Shown: in pieces, positions 24,613-33,011 of the stretch
How the letters are laid out: every line of letters begins with the position of its first letter
How positions within the stretch are numbered: the stretch's first letter is position 1
Assembly (NCBI GenBank): GCA_934454525.1
Contig: CAKSFM010000002.1
Span: 104,858-168,857, forward strand
Reading direction: 5' to 3'
Length of the DNA stretch: 64,000 nucleotides
Source: an uncultured Clostridia bacterium
GTDB taxonomy: Bacteria > Bacillota > Clostridia > UMGS1883
The notes under the pieces: generated by a model
The model's database searches: none
What the model was told of the DNA's origin: nothing
Seen by the model: the letters and a program-made list of their open reading frames with translations, nothing else
Translations under genes and position numbers: made by a program

Positions 24613-26214
24613 GTGAATTTAAAAAAGCTTTTTCTGTACTCCGAAAACGATTCTTCGGACTTTGAATTAAATAACGAAAAAGAAAGCGCCGGCTTCAATC
24701 CGCAGATGAACGAGGGCGGTCCGCAGCTCTCGGGATGCTTTCGGCAGGACATTGACACGCTCAACCGCGAACTGATGACCGAGCAAAGCGGCGATGTTAA
24801 AACGCGCGAATTTACGGTGCGGATTGCCGGGCGCGAGGTCAAGGCAATAATCTATTTCGTCGATGGCTTGGTTGACAAGCAGCTTGTCAATGACTTTATT
24901 CTCCGTCCGCTGATGATAACAAGCCGCAGCATTGAAATATCAAGCTACAAGCAGATTTTCGAAATGCTTATTCCCCAGTGCGAAGCCTCGCAGACAAATG
25001 TCCTCGGCGAGCTTGAATTTAACATAAACTTCGGCAGCGTTATTCTGCTTGTTGACGGAATGAGAAAAGCAGTTTCAATCGATGTTAAGGGTTGGGAGCA
25101 CCGCGGTGTCGATTCACCGCAGACGGAGCGCGTTATCCGCGGACCTAACGACGCATTCTCCGAGCAGCAGCGCGAAAACACTGCGCTTATCCGCCACCTC
25201 ATCAGAAACAAAAGCCTTGTCAGCAAGGAATTTATGCTCGGAACAATAAGTCAGACGCCGGTGTCTGTCATGTATATCGAAAACATCGCGAACGAATCGC
25301 TTGTCCGCGAAACGCTGCGCCGCGTTTCAAACATAGAAGCCGACTATATTTTTGCGGCGGCGGAGCTGGAGCAGTTTCTGGAGGATAAGACGTTTTCCTC
25401 GCTTCCGCAGTTCCTTTCCACGGAGCGCCCAGACCGCGCCGCGCGCGCTCTTTTAAGCGGACGAATCGTCATCGTTGTTGACGGCTCTCCGTTTGTGACA
25501 ATTCTGCCGACAACGGTTTTCGAGCTTAACGAATCGGCGGAGGACAGCTATCTTCGTTTTCCCTACAGCAACATGATAAAAACCATCCGCTGGATTGCAT
25601 TTCTGCTTTCCATGTTTCTGCCGGGGCTTTATGTTGCAATCATCGGCTACCATGCGGAGCTGCTTCCCACAGACCTTTTAATGTCAATCGTCGCCACGCG
25701 CGAAAAGGTTCCCTTTCCCACCGTTGTCGAGCTGATTATTATGGAAATTTCGCTTGAAATAATCCGCGAAGCCGGCGTCAGAGTTCCCGAAGCCTCGGGA
25801 ACAACGCTCAGCATTGTCGGAGCGCTTATTCTCGGTCAGGCGGCGGTCAGTGCAGGAATCGTCAGCCCGATTCTGATAATAATCGTGTCGATAACGGCAA
25901 TCGGATCGTTCACAACTCCCAATTACTATCTTGGACTTGCCGCAAGGCTTCTGCGCTTTATTTATATTGCGCTCGGGGCGCTCGGCGGATTTTTGGGAAT
26001 CACCGTTGGTGCATTTATCAATGTGCTTTCGTGGTCATCGCTCAAATCAATGGGTGTGCCCATGGCAGCGCCGTTTGCGCCTGTAACAAACCGAGGGATT
26101 CCGTCGGCGCTTTATCAGCCCCCGATATATAAGCAGGAGCAGCGCGATGACTATGTTAATGCAAAGAGAAAATTCCGTCAGCCGCATATATCCAGAAAAT
26201 GGCTGAAAAAATAA
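24613..26214 (+). CDS. spore germinant receptor subunit A (GerA family)
   Basis: 533-residue membrane protein of the GerAA/GerKA family. The N-terminal half (to about residue 310) is hydrophilic, with FTVRIAGREVKAIIYFVDGLVD and RGPNDAFSEQQRENTALIRHLIR. The C-terminal half has about five membrane helices, with the family hallmark ATREKVPFPTVVELIIMEI near 355 and GTTLSIVGALILGQAAVSAG near 395. The receptor sits in the spore inner membrane and responds to nutrients. The start is GTG at 24613 behind GGAGGTG. It is first of an A-B-C operon plus a small fourth gene. A forespore sigma-G promoter is expected; the upstream region shows only weak matches. Confidence 0.95.
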   Translation: MNLKKLFLYSENDSSDFELNNEKESAGFNPQMNEGGPQLSGCFRQDIDTLNRELMTEQSGDVKTREFTVRIAGREVKAIIYFVDGLVDKQLVNDFILRPLMITSRSIEISSYKQIFEMLIPQCEASQTNVLGELEFNINFGSVILLVDGMRKAVSIDVKGWEHRGVDSPQTERVIRGPNDAFSEQQRENTALIRHLIRNKSLVSKEFMLGTISQTPVSVMYIENIANESLVRETLRRVSNIEADYIFAAAELEQFLEDKTFSSLPQFLSTERPDRAARALLSGRIVIVVDGSPFVTILPTTVFELNESAEDSYLRFPYSNMIKTIRWIAFLLSMFLPGLYVAIIGYHAELLPTDLLMSIVATREKVPFPTVVELIIMEISLEIIREAGVRVPEASGTTLSIVGALILGQAAVSAGIVSPILIIIVSITAIGSFTTPNYYLGLAARLLRFIYIALGALGGFLGITVGAFINVLSWSSLKSMGVPMAAPFAPVTNRGIPSALYQPPIYKQEQRDDYVNAKRKFRQPHISRKWLKK

Positions 26215-26232
26215 ACTACCCGGGGGTGTCTT

Positions 26233-27315
26233 ATGAAACAAAAGGACGGATGCCTGAGCATCGCCGTACTATGTGCCGGAACCGTGCTTGCAAAATACCT
26301 TATCGTGCTTCCGGAATATATGGTTAAATACAATGCAAACGCCGCCTGGATAACGGCGCTTCTGAAAAATCTTGTCGCATTTCTTTTCCTTTTTATTATA
26401 ACCCGCCTGTACGCGCCTTTTGAAGGGCAGCCGCTTGAAGCCGTCGCTTCGCTTGCACTCGGCGGCTTCGGCAGAACGCTGCTTAATATAAGCTATGCGG
26501 CAGGCTTCATGCTATTTAACGCGGCGCTTTTCCGAATACTGATTGAGGCTCTGAAAACTGTCAATCATCTCGGTGCGGCATATGAATATTACGCGCTTTT
26601 CATTGCCGCTGCCGTTGTCTGCGCGGCATTTATCGGCATTAAATCCGTAACGAATATCAGCGCGGTTGTTTTTCCGCTCATCGTCCTGTCAATCGCACTC
26701 ATTTCAATTATTATGATTCCGCACTACCGTCTGCGCAATATAATGCCGTTTTTCGGCAGCGGAATCGGCGAAATCGGGCGCAGTCTCACGTCAAGGCTGT
26801 TCGGCTATTCCGAATATTCACTCTTGCTTTTTCTTGCACCGCACATCGGGAAGAACCGCAGCCTCCGAAAAGCGGCGGCAATATCGGTCGGAACAGTCAC
26901 GTTTTTTTCCGTCGGCTTCACGCTTTTATACTGCCTTTCCGTCCCCTATCCTGCTTCAAAAACATTTTTTCTGCCGCTTTACCAGATTTCCCGCATGATA
27001 AAATCCGGTTCGTTCCTTGAACGGCTTGAGCCGCTCATTGTTTTTGTGTGGACGGCGCTTATTCTTTGCAGCCTGAGCGCTCTTATGACCGTCATAACCT
27101 CGCTTATGAACAACGGCAGGGAAAAAGGGCGCAGTGCGTTTGTGCCGATTTCCGTTATGATAATGTTCTTCCTTTCGACGCTTCCTAAAACCGAGCCGGA
27201 CGCATTTTCGGCATATGATTTTATGCTGAAATTCGGCGGTATACCGTTTCCGCTGATTCCTCTTGCCGTGATACTGATTGCACGTGCAAAAAAAGCAGGG
27301 AGGCGAGCAGCATGA
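26233..27315 (+). CDS. spore germinant receptor subunit B (GerB family permease-like)
   Basis: 360-residue protein with ten hydrophobic helices of the amino-acid permease superfamily. It opens KQKDGCLSIAVLCAGTVLAKYLI and shows GFGRTLLNISYAAGFMLFNAALF near residues 75-98. GerB subunits carry the germinant-binding pocket within the membrane. It begins 18 bases after subunit A behind GGGGGTG, and its last codons overlap the subunit C start (ATGA-type overlap), consistent with equal production of the complex. Confidence 0.92.
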   Translation: MKQKDGCLSIAVLCAGTVLAKYLIVLPEYMVKYNANAAWITALLKNLVAFLFLFIITRLYAPFEGQPLEAVASLALGGFGRTLLNISYAAGFMLFNAALFRILIEALKTVNHLGAAYEYYALFIAAAVVCAAFIGIKSVTNISAVVFPLIVLSIALISIIMIPHYRLRNIMPFFGSGIGEIGRSLTSRLFGYSEYSLLLFLAPHIGKNRSLRKAAAISVGTVTFFSVGFTLLYCLSVPYPASKTFFLPLYQISRMIKSGSFLERLEPLIVFVWTALILCSLSALMTVITSLMNNGREKGRSAFVPISVMIMFFLSTLPKTEPDAFSAYDFMLKFGGIPFPLIPLAVILIARAKKAGRRAA

Positions 27316-28538
27316 AAAAATCAGCAGCGCTATTAACCGCATTGGTTCTCACGCTTTCAGGCTGCGGCTATGCGGAGGAGGTCAACGAGAAAAAATTCCT
27401 TATTGCTCTCGGAATTGACGAAGGCACAGAATATAATGTCCGCGCAACCTTTGTGTTCGCGAATCCGTCCGACAGCGGCGGCGAGGATGGTGCAAAAGGC
27501 TCCCCGGGCAGCGACAAGTCCGATATACTGACAGTTGAAGCTCCGGGCATTTTTTCCGCCGTCAAGCAGCTTAACGGAATCATCGGAAAAACCATTGACA
27601 TGACGCACACAAAGGTAATTATTTTTTCCGGCGAAACCGCAAGAGAAGGAATCGGCGATTATATCTACAGCTTTGCCGCCGCAAGGGATTTCCGCCCAAA
27701 TACCTATGTTTGCGTGTCACGGTGCAGCGCGGAAAAATACCTGCGCAAGATTAAACCGTCTAACGAAATATCGCTCGAAAAATACTTTGACCTGATAATG
27801 AAAAAGGTTTCCTCCGACAGAATTAACGAATCCTACCTTTATTATTTTTATTTCAATCTTGCTGATAAAACCGGCGGCAGCATTGTTCCGCTTGTGGACA
27901 TAAACGCAAACAAGCTGCCCGATTCGTCTGCGGAAAAAAACGCAGCCGATGATTTCGGAATCAATCCTAAGGCAGGCGAGCTTGTCCGCAAAGCGGAAAA
28001 CAAAACGGAGGTTTGCGGCTCGGCAGTTTTCAGCGGCGGTAAAATGGTTGCGGAAATCGGGGCGCTTTCCTCCGATATTTCAAAAATGATTACGGGAGAA
28101 TTTTCATCGGAATATTTCACGCTGCGCAATCCAAGCGCTCAAAAGCTGACAAGCGTGCTTCTCTCCCAACGCTCCGCGCCGCGCATAAAGACCGAAATCG
28201 GCGATATTACAAAAATACGCGTCACCGTTCCGCTGAATGCAAAATATGTTGACAGCGCACCGCCCTCCGATGCAGAGCTTGCGGAATTTGAAAATTACCT
28301 TTCCTCCGTTCTTTCAAAAAAGGGCAATCGGATTATAAAAAGGGCGCAGACAAAATATGACAGCGATTATTTCGGCTTCAACGAAAAGCTGCGCAGCTCT
28401 TTCATCGACATACCGGCATGGAACAGCTTCGGATGGAATGAAAAATTCAAAACCGCCGATATCAAGGTTAAATTCACCGTGCAGGTAACCGATTTTGAGG
28501 AGCTTAACTCCGGCGAAGCCATGAAAGGAGAGAATTAA
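27312..28538 (+). CDS. spore germinant receptor subunit C (GerC family lipoprotein)
   Basis: 408-residue lipoprotein. The signal peptide ends in the lipobox TLSGCGY, with the lipidated Cys at residue 18, followed by EEVNEKKFLIALGIDEGTEYNV, typical of Ger(x)C proteins, and an AARDFRPNTYVCVSR strand near 120. It is anchored on the outer face of the spore inner membrane as part of the A-B-C receptor. A Ser/Asp/Gly-rich loop near residues 55-72 varies among relatives. Start overlaps subunit B. Confidence 0.93.
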   Translation: MKKSAALLTALVLTLSGCGYAEEVNEKKFLIALGIDEGTEYNVRATFVFANPSDSGGEDGAKGSPGSDKSDILTVEAPGIFSAVKQLNGIIGKTIDMTHTKVIIFSGETAREGIGDYIYSFAAARDFRPNTYVCVSRCSAEKYLRKIKPSNEISLEKYFDLIMKKVSSDRINESYLYYFYFNLADKTGGSIVPLVDINANKLPDSSAEKNAADDFGINPKAGELVRKAENKTEVCGSAVFSGGKMVAEIGALSSDISKMITGEFSSEYFTLRNPSAQKLTSVLLSQRSAPRIKTEIGDITKIRVTVPLNAKYVDSAPPSDAELAEFENYLSSVLSKKGNRIIKRAQTKYDSDYFGFNEKLRSSFIDIPAWNSFGWNEKFKTADIKVKFTVQVTDFEELNSGEAMKGEN

Positions 28539-28709
28539 ATGACAGGATTCAAGCTGCTGTTCGTCATCATGTTTCTTTGGTCGCTTGTGTATATGCTGTC
28601 CTATTTCACGGATTCCGTTGCAAATAAACGAACCTATCAGGCTGTCAGCTCGATTGCAGTCAGTCTGATAGGTACGGCACTCTGCGTGGTTTACATTATT
28701 TATTGCTGA
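28539..28709 (+). CDS. small two-helix membrane protein of the germinant-receptor operon
   Basis: 56-residue protein beginning MTGFKLLFVIMFLWSLVYML, with two membrane helices (about residues 4-22 and 33-55) separated by a short polar loop (FTDSVANKRTY). It starts immediately after the gerC stop codon behind AAAGGAGAG, which is strong evidence that it is translated. Small fourth genes of two membrane helices are known in some ger operons as modulators of receptor function; whether this one is homologous I cannot say. Its 3' end overlaps the convergent aminotransferase gene by 14 bases. Confidence 0.75.
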   Translation: MTGFKLLFVIMFLWSLVYMLSYFTDSVANKRTYQAVSSIAVSLIGTALCVVYIIYC

Positions 28710-29811
28710 GAACTTCCTCTATTGCTGCCGCTGCTGCGTCAATATCCTCCTTTGTATTGAAATATCCCACCGACAGGCGAAGCATTCCCTTTGTCACCGT
28801 GCCGAGCGTTCGGTGCGCCATTGGCGAGCAATGCAGCCCGGCTCGCGTTGCAATGTCATAGCGTGAGTCAAGCAAGGACGAAACCTCAACGCAGTCCATG
28901 TCGGACAGGACAGCGCCTATCACTCCCACGCCGTGCGTTCCGAGCACACGCAAGCCCTTTATCTCCGAAAGCTTCTCAGCCAGCATATTTGTAAGATAAG
29001 CTTCTTTTTCATAAACTCCCTCACGCATTACAAACCTGATTCCCTCATTCAACCCGGCAACGCCGCAGGCATTAACCGTGCCTGCCTCGTATCTGTCCGG
29101 AAGAATATCGGGCATCAACGCGCTTTCCGACATACTCCCCGTACCGCCCTCCGTCAGTGTATTGAGGCTTATTCCTTCTCTTATGTAAAGAACTCCCGTT
29201 CCAAACGGTCCGTAGAGTCCTTTATGTCCGGCAAATGCCGCCATATCAAGCGCTGCACCGTTTATCGGCAAAATGCCCCCTGTCTGAGCGCAGTCAATCA
29301 GTGTAATGATATTCCGTGCCCGTGCCGCGCGGCATATATCCTCAATCGGATTTACCGTTCCCACAACGTTTGACGCATGTATAATGCAAATCAGTTTTGT
29401 ACGCGGAGTTATTGCTCTCAGCACCGAATCAACACTCACAAAGCCGGTATTGTCGGCACGGGCAATTTTCACCGTCACTCCGTTTTTTTCAAGGTTTACG
29501 GCACTGCGCAGAACACTGTTGTGCTCCATTGAGGATATAATTATTTCATCTCCGCGCCTCACGCTTCCTTTGATAGCAAGATTCAGCGCCTCCGTTGCAT
29601 TTTTTGTAAATATGATTCTTTCCGGATTTGAAACACCAATCAGCTTTGCCATGTTTTCGCGGCATTCGAAAACCTTCTCTCCGCATTCGCGTGACAGCCG
29701 ATGTCCGCCGCGGCCGGGATTTCCGCCGTATTTTTGCATCAGCTCAGTCATTGCCGAAATAACCTCCGGCGGTTTCGGAAATGTAGTGGCGGCATTGTCA
29801 AGATAAATCAT
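28696..29811 (-). CDS. class V aminotransferase, cysteine-desulfurase-like
   Basis: 371-residue PLP enzyme of the SufS/CsdB-like group. It starts MIYLDNAATTFPKPPEVISA behind GAGGG; an open frame continues upstream to 29886 but without a ribosome site. Seen: NATEALNLAIKGSVRRGDEIIIS with PLP contacts, the lysine segment AAFAGHKGLYGPFGTGVLY near residue 200, and RAGLHCSPMAHRTLGT with the presumed catalytic Cys near 337. It removes sulfur (or selenium) from cysteine-type substrates. The gene following its start on the left is a DUF3343 protein, a pairing seen repeatedly in anaerobes and suggestive of sulfur or selenium carrier chemistry. Confidence 0.88.
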   Translation of the reverse strand: MIYLDNAATTFPKPPEVISAMTELMQKYGGNPGRGGHRLSRECGEKVFECRENMAKLIGVSNPERIIFTKNATEALNLAIKGSVRRGDEIIISSMEHNSVLRSAVNLEKNGVTVKIARADNTGFVSVDSVLRAITPRTKLICIIHASNVVGTVNPIEDICRAARARNIITLIDCAQTGGILPINGAALDMAAFAGHKGLYGPFGTGVLYIREGISLNTLTEGGTGSMSESALMPDILPDRYEAGTVNACGVAGLNEGIRFVMREGVYEKEAYLTNMLAEKLSEIKGLRVLGTHGVGVIGAVLSDMDCVEVSSLLDSRYDIATRAGLHCSPMAHRTLGTVTKGMLRLSVGYFNTKEDIDAAAAAIEEVLSNK

Positions 29812-29860
29812 ATAACCCTCCGTTCCGATTTTAAAGACAACCGAAAAATTAAAAGCAGTT

Positions 29861-30109
29861 TCATACCATGCGATATTTCTTTTCACCGCTTACTTCCGTT
29901 TCGGTAAAGAAAGCACGGATTTTTATATTAAGCTCCCTTGCACAGGAAGCAATTGTTTTTCTGCCGGAATCGTCAAAACGCACACTGTAACCGCAGCCTT
30001 CTTTTGTCAAAGCAAGCGGAGTCTGTATTACCGCCGCACTGATCCCGCGTTCCGCAGCACAGCGTTTTATTCTGTTCGCAGCCGTTATAGAAGCCACAGT
30101 AGCAAGCAT
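29861..30109 (-). CDS. DUF3343 protein (putative Se/S carrier-like)
   Basis: 82-residue protein with the DUF3343 pattern: an N-terminal AANRIKRCAAERGISAAVIQTP, then the LTKEGCGYSVRFD cysteine loop (Cys near residue 39) and a C-terminal helix. Members resemble the small YhhP/TusA-fold carriers and sit beside class V aminotransferases, as here (49 bases apart, same strand). A sulfur or selenium relay to or from the desulfurase is a reasonable inference. The start at 30109 has a modest GAGAGG site. Confidence 0.8.
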   Translation of the reverse strand: MLATVASITAANRIKRCAAERGISAAVIQTPLALTKEGCGYSVRFDDSGRKTIASCARELNIKIRAFFTETEVSGEKKYRMV

Positions 30110-30262
30110 AGCAAAAATCCTCTCATCATTTTTTATAGACTGGTCACAGTAATATCTTATGCCGCCAATGCCTTATTTGACAATCTGTTTTGTTAAAATC
30201 AGCGGTAAAATTGCCTATTAAAAAATTTTTTAAGAAAAAACGCTAAATTTTGAAAAAAAACA

Positions 30263-30291
30263 TTGACAAACCACCTTAAATTTGCTATACT
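30263..30291 (+). promoter_or_regulatory. promoter for the five-tRNA operon
   Basis: TTGACA (30263-30268), exactly 17 bases, TATACT (30286-30291), about 16 bases before the first tRNA. Confidence 0.85.
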
Positions 30292-30306
30292 AACAAAGTC
30301 GCAAGT

Positions 30307-30380
30307 GCGGGTGTAGTTCATTGGTAGAACACCAGCCTTCCAAGCTGGATAGGTGGGTTCGATTCCCATCACCCGCTCCA
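30307..30380 (+). tRNA. tRNA-Gly (anticodon TCC)
   Basis: Acceptor GCGGGTG pairs with CACCCGC; anticodon loop CTTCCAA; CCA encoded at 30378-30380. First gene of the tRNA operon. Confidence 0.95.
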
Positions 30381-30405
30381 TTTTGTGCCTTGCACATATT
30401 TTTAT

Positions 30406-30482
<77 letters not shown>

Positions 30483-30486
30483 ACGT

Positions 30487-30564
30487 GGTGGGTATAGCTC
30501 AGTTGGTTAGAGCGCTAGATTGTGGCTCTAGAGGCCCAGGGTTCGAATCCCTGTATCCACCCCA
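30487..30564 (+). tRNA. tRNA-His (anticodon GTG)
   Basis: Acceptor GTGGGTA pairs with TATCCAC. G at -1 (30487) and C73 are encoded, the identity pair of histidine tRNA; anticodon loop TTGTGGC; CCA encoded. Confidence 0.94.
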
Positions 30565-30595
30565 TTAATTGCTGAGCTGCACCCGGCATGCATGT

Positions 30596-30672
30596 TGGGC
30601 TGTAGCCAAGTCGGTTAAGGCACCAGACTTTGACTCTGGTATGCGCAGGTTCAAGTCCTGCCAGCCCAGCCA
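30596..30672 (+). tRNA. tRNA-Gln (anticodon TTG)
   Basis: Acceptor TGGGCTG pairs with CAGCCCA; anticodon loop CTTTGAC; CCA encoded at 30670-30672. Confidence 0.95.
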
Positions 30673-30678
30673 TAATAC

Positions 30679-30754
30679 GGGCCATTAGCTCAGTCGGCAG
30701 AGCACTTGACTTTTAATCAAGTTGTCCGGGGTTCGAATCTCCGATGGCTCACCA
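30679..30754 (+). tRNA. tRNA-Lys (anticodon TTT)
   Basis: Acceptor GGGCCAT pairs with ATGGCTC (one G-U); anticodon loop CTTTTAA; CCA encoded at 30752-30754. Last tRNA of the array. Confidence 0.95.
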
Positions 30755-30756
30755 GT

Positions 30757-30793
30757 AAAAACCGCTTAACCATTAGGGTTAAGCGGTTTTTCT
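30757..30793 (+). terminator. terminator of the tRNA operon
   Basis: AAACCGCTTAACC pairs with GGTTAAGCGGTTT around a 5-base loop, then T-run. Confidence 0.88.
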
Positions 30794-30889
30794 ATGCTTA
30801 AAAAAATTGCACTCATTTTTAAAAATTTGTGTGCGGTTGCTATATCGGTTGCTACTCGATTATGTACATTTTAAGCGGATTTTCTACAA

Positions 30890-31110
30890 CGTACCCCTCA
30901 ATTTATTCGCCATCTTATAACACAGCCAATAAACGTTTTTATCCTCGGCGCATTTCTTCAACCACAGCTTTCCGTCCGTAGGCATAACAACGTCCGATTA
31001 TCCCTGCCGCCGCGCGGTCAAGGCTGCGCCCTGTCATGACCTTCCCGTCGGGGAAGATTGTGAAGTGCTGCGCTATGTCCGAAAAACCGTGCGGATTTTC
31101 GTGTCAGAAA
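30890..31110 (-). pseudogene. decayed amidase-like gene fragment beside the tRNA array
   Basis: Minus strand shows NPHGFSDIAQHFTIFPDG then MTGRSLDRAAAGI, the look of the central part of a family 2 N-acetylmuramoyl-L-alanine amidase. A shift of frame follows, and a short tail (MPTDGKLWLKKC... NKLRGTL) ends at a TAG near 30890. There is no intact start, and homology breaks after AAAGI. It is most likely the residue of a phage or integrated element. The rest of the 30.8-31.13 kb gap holds nothing else I can name. Confidence 0.45.
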
Positions 31111-31129
31111 TATGATTATGCGCCGTCTG

Positions 31130-32122
31130 TCAGTATCTGTTTTTTCTGCCCGATTTGTTGATTTTCGCAATTTCTTTAAATTTTGCCCTCTTGGCTTCAA
31201 GGTATCGGCTGCTGTCCGCCGCATAGTCATTTTCGGTTTTCAGTTTCCGATAGGATTCAAGACGGGTTTCATCAAGTGTTCCGTCTGCAATTGCCTGCAA
31301 GACAGCACATCCGGGTTCTGCGGTGTGGGTGCAATCGGCATATTTACACGCATGCGATAATTCTTCTATGTCCGCAAAAGTCATATCGATTCCGTCACCG
31401 CTGTCCCACATACCAAGCTCGCGCATACCGGGTGTATCAATGACAAAGGTGCCGTTTTGAAGTGTTATCAGCTCCCGGTGAGTCGTTGTGTGCCGCCCCT
31501 TATCATCATTTCCGATTTCGTATGTAGCGATTTTGTCTGCGCCAATCAGCTTGTTGATAAGCGTTGACTTTCCAACGCCGGATGAACCGATGAACGCCAC
31601 GGTTTCGCCCGGCAGAATATACTTCATGACCGCTTTGCAGTCACCGTCAAGCGAGGAGATTGCCAAAACATCCACACCCGGCGCGGCATTTTGCACTTGG
31701 GTAATTTTATTTTCTACATTGGAACAAAGATCCGATTTCGTCAAAACCACTACGGGTGCTGCACCGCCGTCATATGTGACAGACAGATACCGTTCCAACC
31801 GCCGTATATTAAAGTTGTTGTTAAGTGACATACAGATAAAAGCAGTATCAATATTGGCAGCGACAACCTGCTCCCGGTTTCCCGTACCTGCCGCTTTTCG
31901 GATAAAGCAGCTCTTTCGCGGAAACAATCCTGTAATTAAAGCATTACTGTCATCCTCCGGCCACTCGGAAATGACATAATCGCCGACCGCGGGATAGTCG
32001 GATACCGTCTGCACATCATATCTGTATCTGCCGGATACAGTTGCCGCCTTCACCTCTGTGCCGCTGCTGATTTTATATATTCCTTTTTCCTGCGAGATGA
32101 CTCTCGCCCGCAATTCGTTCAT
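31130..32122 (-). CDS. rsgA: ribosome small-subunit-dependent GTPase RsgA
   Basis: 330-residue circularly permuted GTPase acting late in 30S subunit maturation. An N-terminal OB-fold (residues about 1-70) is followed by the G domain in permuted order: VLTKSDL (G4, near 127), IGSSGVGKSTLINKL (G1, near 178), DTPGMREL (G3, near 228). The C-terminal zinc knuckle CKYADCTHTAEPGC lies near 258-271. Start ATG 32122 follows GGAG. It is not next to the usual prpC/prkC/rpe genes, so it may be a second, stress-type copy; another copy elsewhere cannot be excluded. Confidence 0.93.
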   Translation of the reverse strand: MNELRARVISQEKGIYKISSGTEVKAATVSGRYRYDVQTVSDYPAVGDYVISEWPEDDSNALITGLFPRKSCFIRKAAGTGNREQVVAANIDTAFICMSLNNNFNIRRLERYLSVTYDGGAAPVVVLTKSDLCSNVENKITQVQNAAPGVDVLAISSLDGDCKAVMKYILPGETVAFIGSSGVGKSTLINKLIGADKIATYEIGNDDKGRHTTTHRELITLQNGTFVIDTPGMRELGMWDSGDGIDMTFADIEELSHACKYADCTHTAEPGCAVLQAIADGTLDETRLESYRKLKTENDYAADSSRYLEAKRAKFKEIAKINKSGRKNRY

Positions 32123-32161
32123 TATAATCTCCTGTCTCGTCAGTTCAATAAACTTGAATTT

Positions 32162-32794
32162 TTATGTTTTCTTAATCGGATGCCGAATAACGGTTTTCCA
32201 TTTTTCCGGAGCAACCTTTCTTGCATCAGACAGATATATTTCGTGATGTAATCTTTCCATACTTATATCATTAACATATCCATTCTGCTCCAAATACGCA
32301 TCCATAAGTGCAACAGTTGCAGGTTCATCATCAAATGCCCCCAGATGCATGACCTGAACACACAAGCCTTCATCAATCGACATAAACTCTGCCTGTGAGC
32401 AATTCAGCTTTTTCTTTTTCGTTGCAGTTTTAACCGCCCATTCAAAATCCTCTTTTGTTATGAAACCAGGCAGGCGGATAACTGAAATCCAGTTAAATGC
32501 GGACTTGTCAGTATAATCCACACCATCTGTATTTTCCTGCCACCAGAAGCCTTCAAGCGGCGGAACTACATATTCAAAAAATCCTTTAATTTTGTAATCC
32601 GTTTTGTAACTCATTTTCAGAGTATATGCAACAGCATATAACACACTTATTGCTTGCTGATACGCCCCGTCTTCTTCGTTTGGATCTCCCTTTCCTCTGA
32701 CGGCAATATAATTTGCTTTAGGCATAATTACAATCTCCGGTTTGTTTTTAGGCATATAAAATTCTTTATATTCTTTCTTAAAATCAAAAGCCAT
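32162..32794 (-). CDS. GyrI-like small-molecule-binding domain protein
   Basis: 210-residue cytosolic protein of the GyrI-like/SOUL-type ligand-binding family, with IVIMPKANYIAVRGKGDPNEEDGAYQ at residues 22-47 and the FFEYVVPPLEGFWWQ pocket segment. There is no DNA-binding domain. Such single-domain members bind drug-like or heterocyclic compounds and may hydrolyse some. It lies in the run tetR - clpP remnant - gyrI-like - rsgA, all minus and closely spaced, so TetR control is likely. Confidence 0.85.
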   Translation of the reverse strand: MAFDFKKEYKEFYMPKNKPEIVIMPKANYIAVRGKGDPNEEDGAYQQAISVLYAVAYTLKMSYKTDYKIKGFFEYVVPPLEGFWWQENTDGVDYTDKSAFNWISVIRLPGFITKEDFEWAVKTATKKKKLNCSQAEFMSIDEGLCVQVMHLGAFDDEPATVALMDAYLEQNGYVNDISMERLHHEIYLSDARKVAPEKWKTVIRHPIKKT

Positions 32795-32809
32795 AGCTAT
32801 CCTTGCTCC

Positions 32810-33010
32810 CTATCTCTTATCAATGATTTTATCAATCAGTCCAAAGTCGAGTGCTTCCGGGAAAAGCATCTGTGCAATAACAGAGCTTGCAGACGCGTCA
32901 GTCACTTCTTCACCGAGAAAAATAATCCGATCTGATAATAACCGCGTAAAAATGTCATAGCTTCGCTCTCCGCGTTCGCTTTGTTCTATCACATATGGAA
33001 TAACACTCAT
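32810..33010 (-). pseudogene. internally deleted clpP (66-codon remnant)
   Basis: Reads MSVIPYVIEQSERGERSYDI then FTRLLSDRIIFLGEEVTDAS, an unmistakable ClpP N-terminus, and jumps after VIAQMLFPE directly to ALDFGLIDKIIDKR, the ClpP C-terminus. About 125 residues are lost, including the catalytic Ser, His and Asp and most of the fold. The frame is kept, and an AAAGGAG ribosome site remains just inside the tetR 3' end. It cannot be a protease. It is probably a dead remnant, though the peptide could still be made. Confidence 0.85.
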
Positions 33011-33011
33011 A

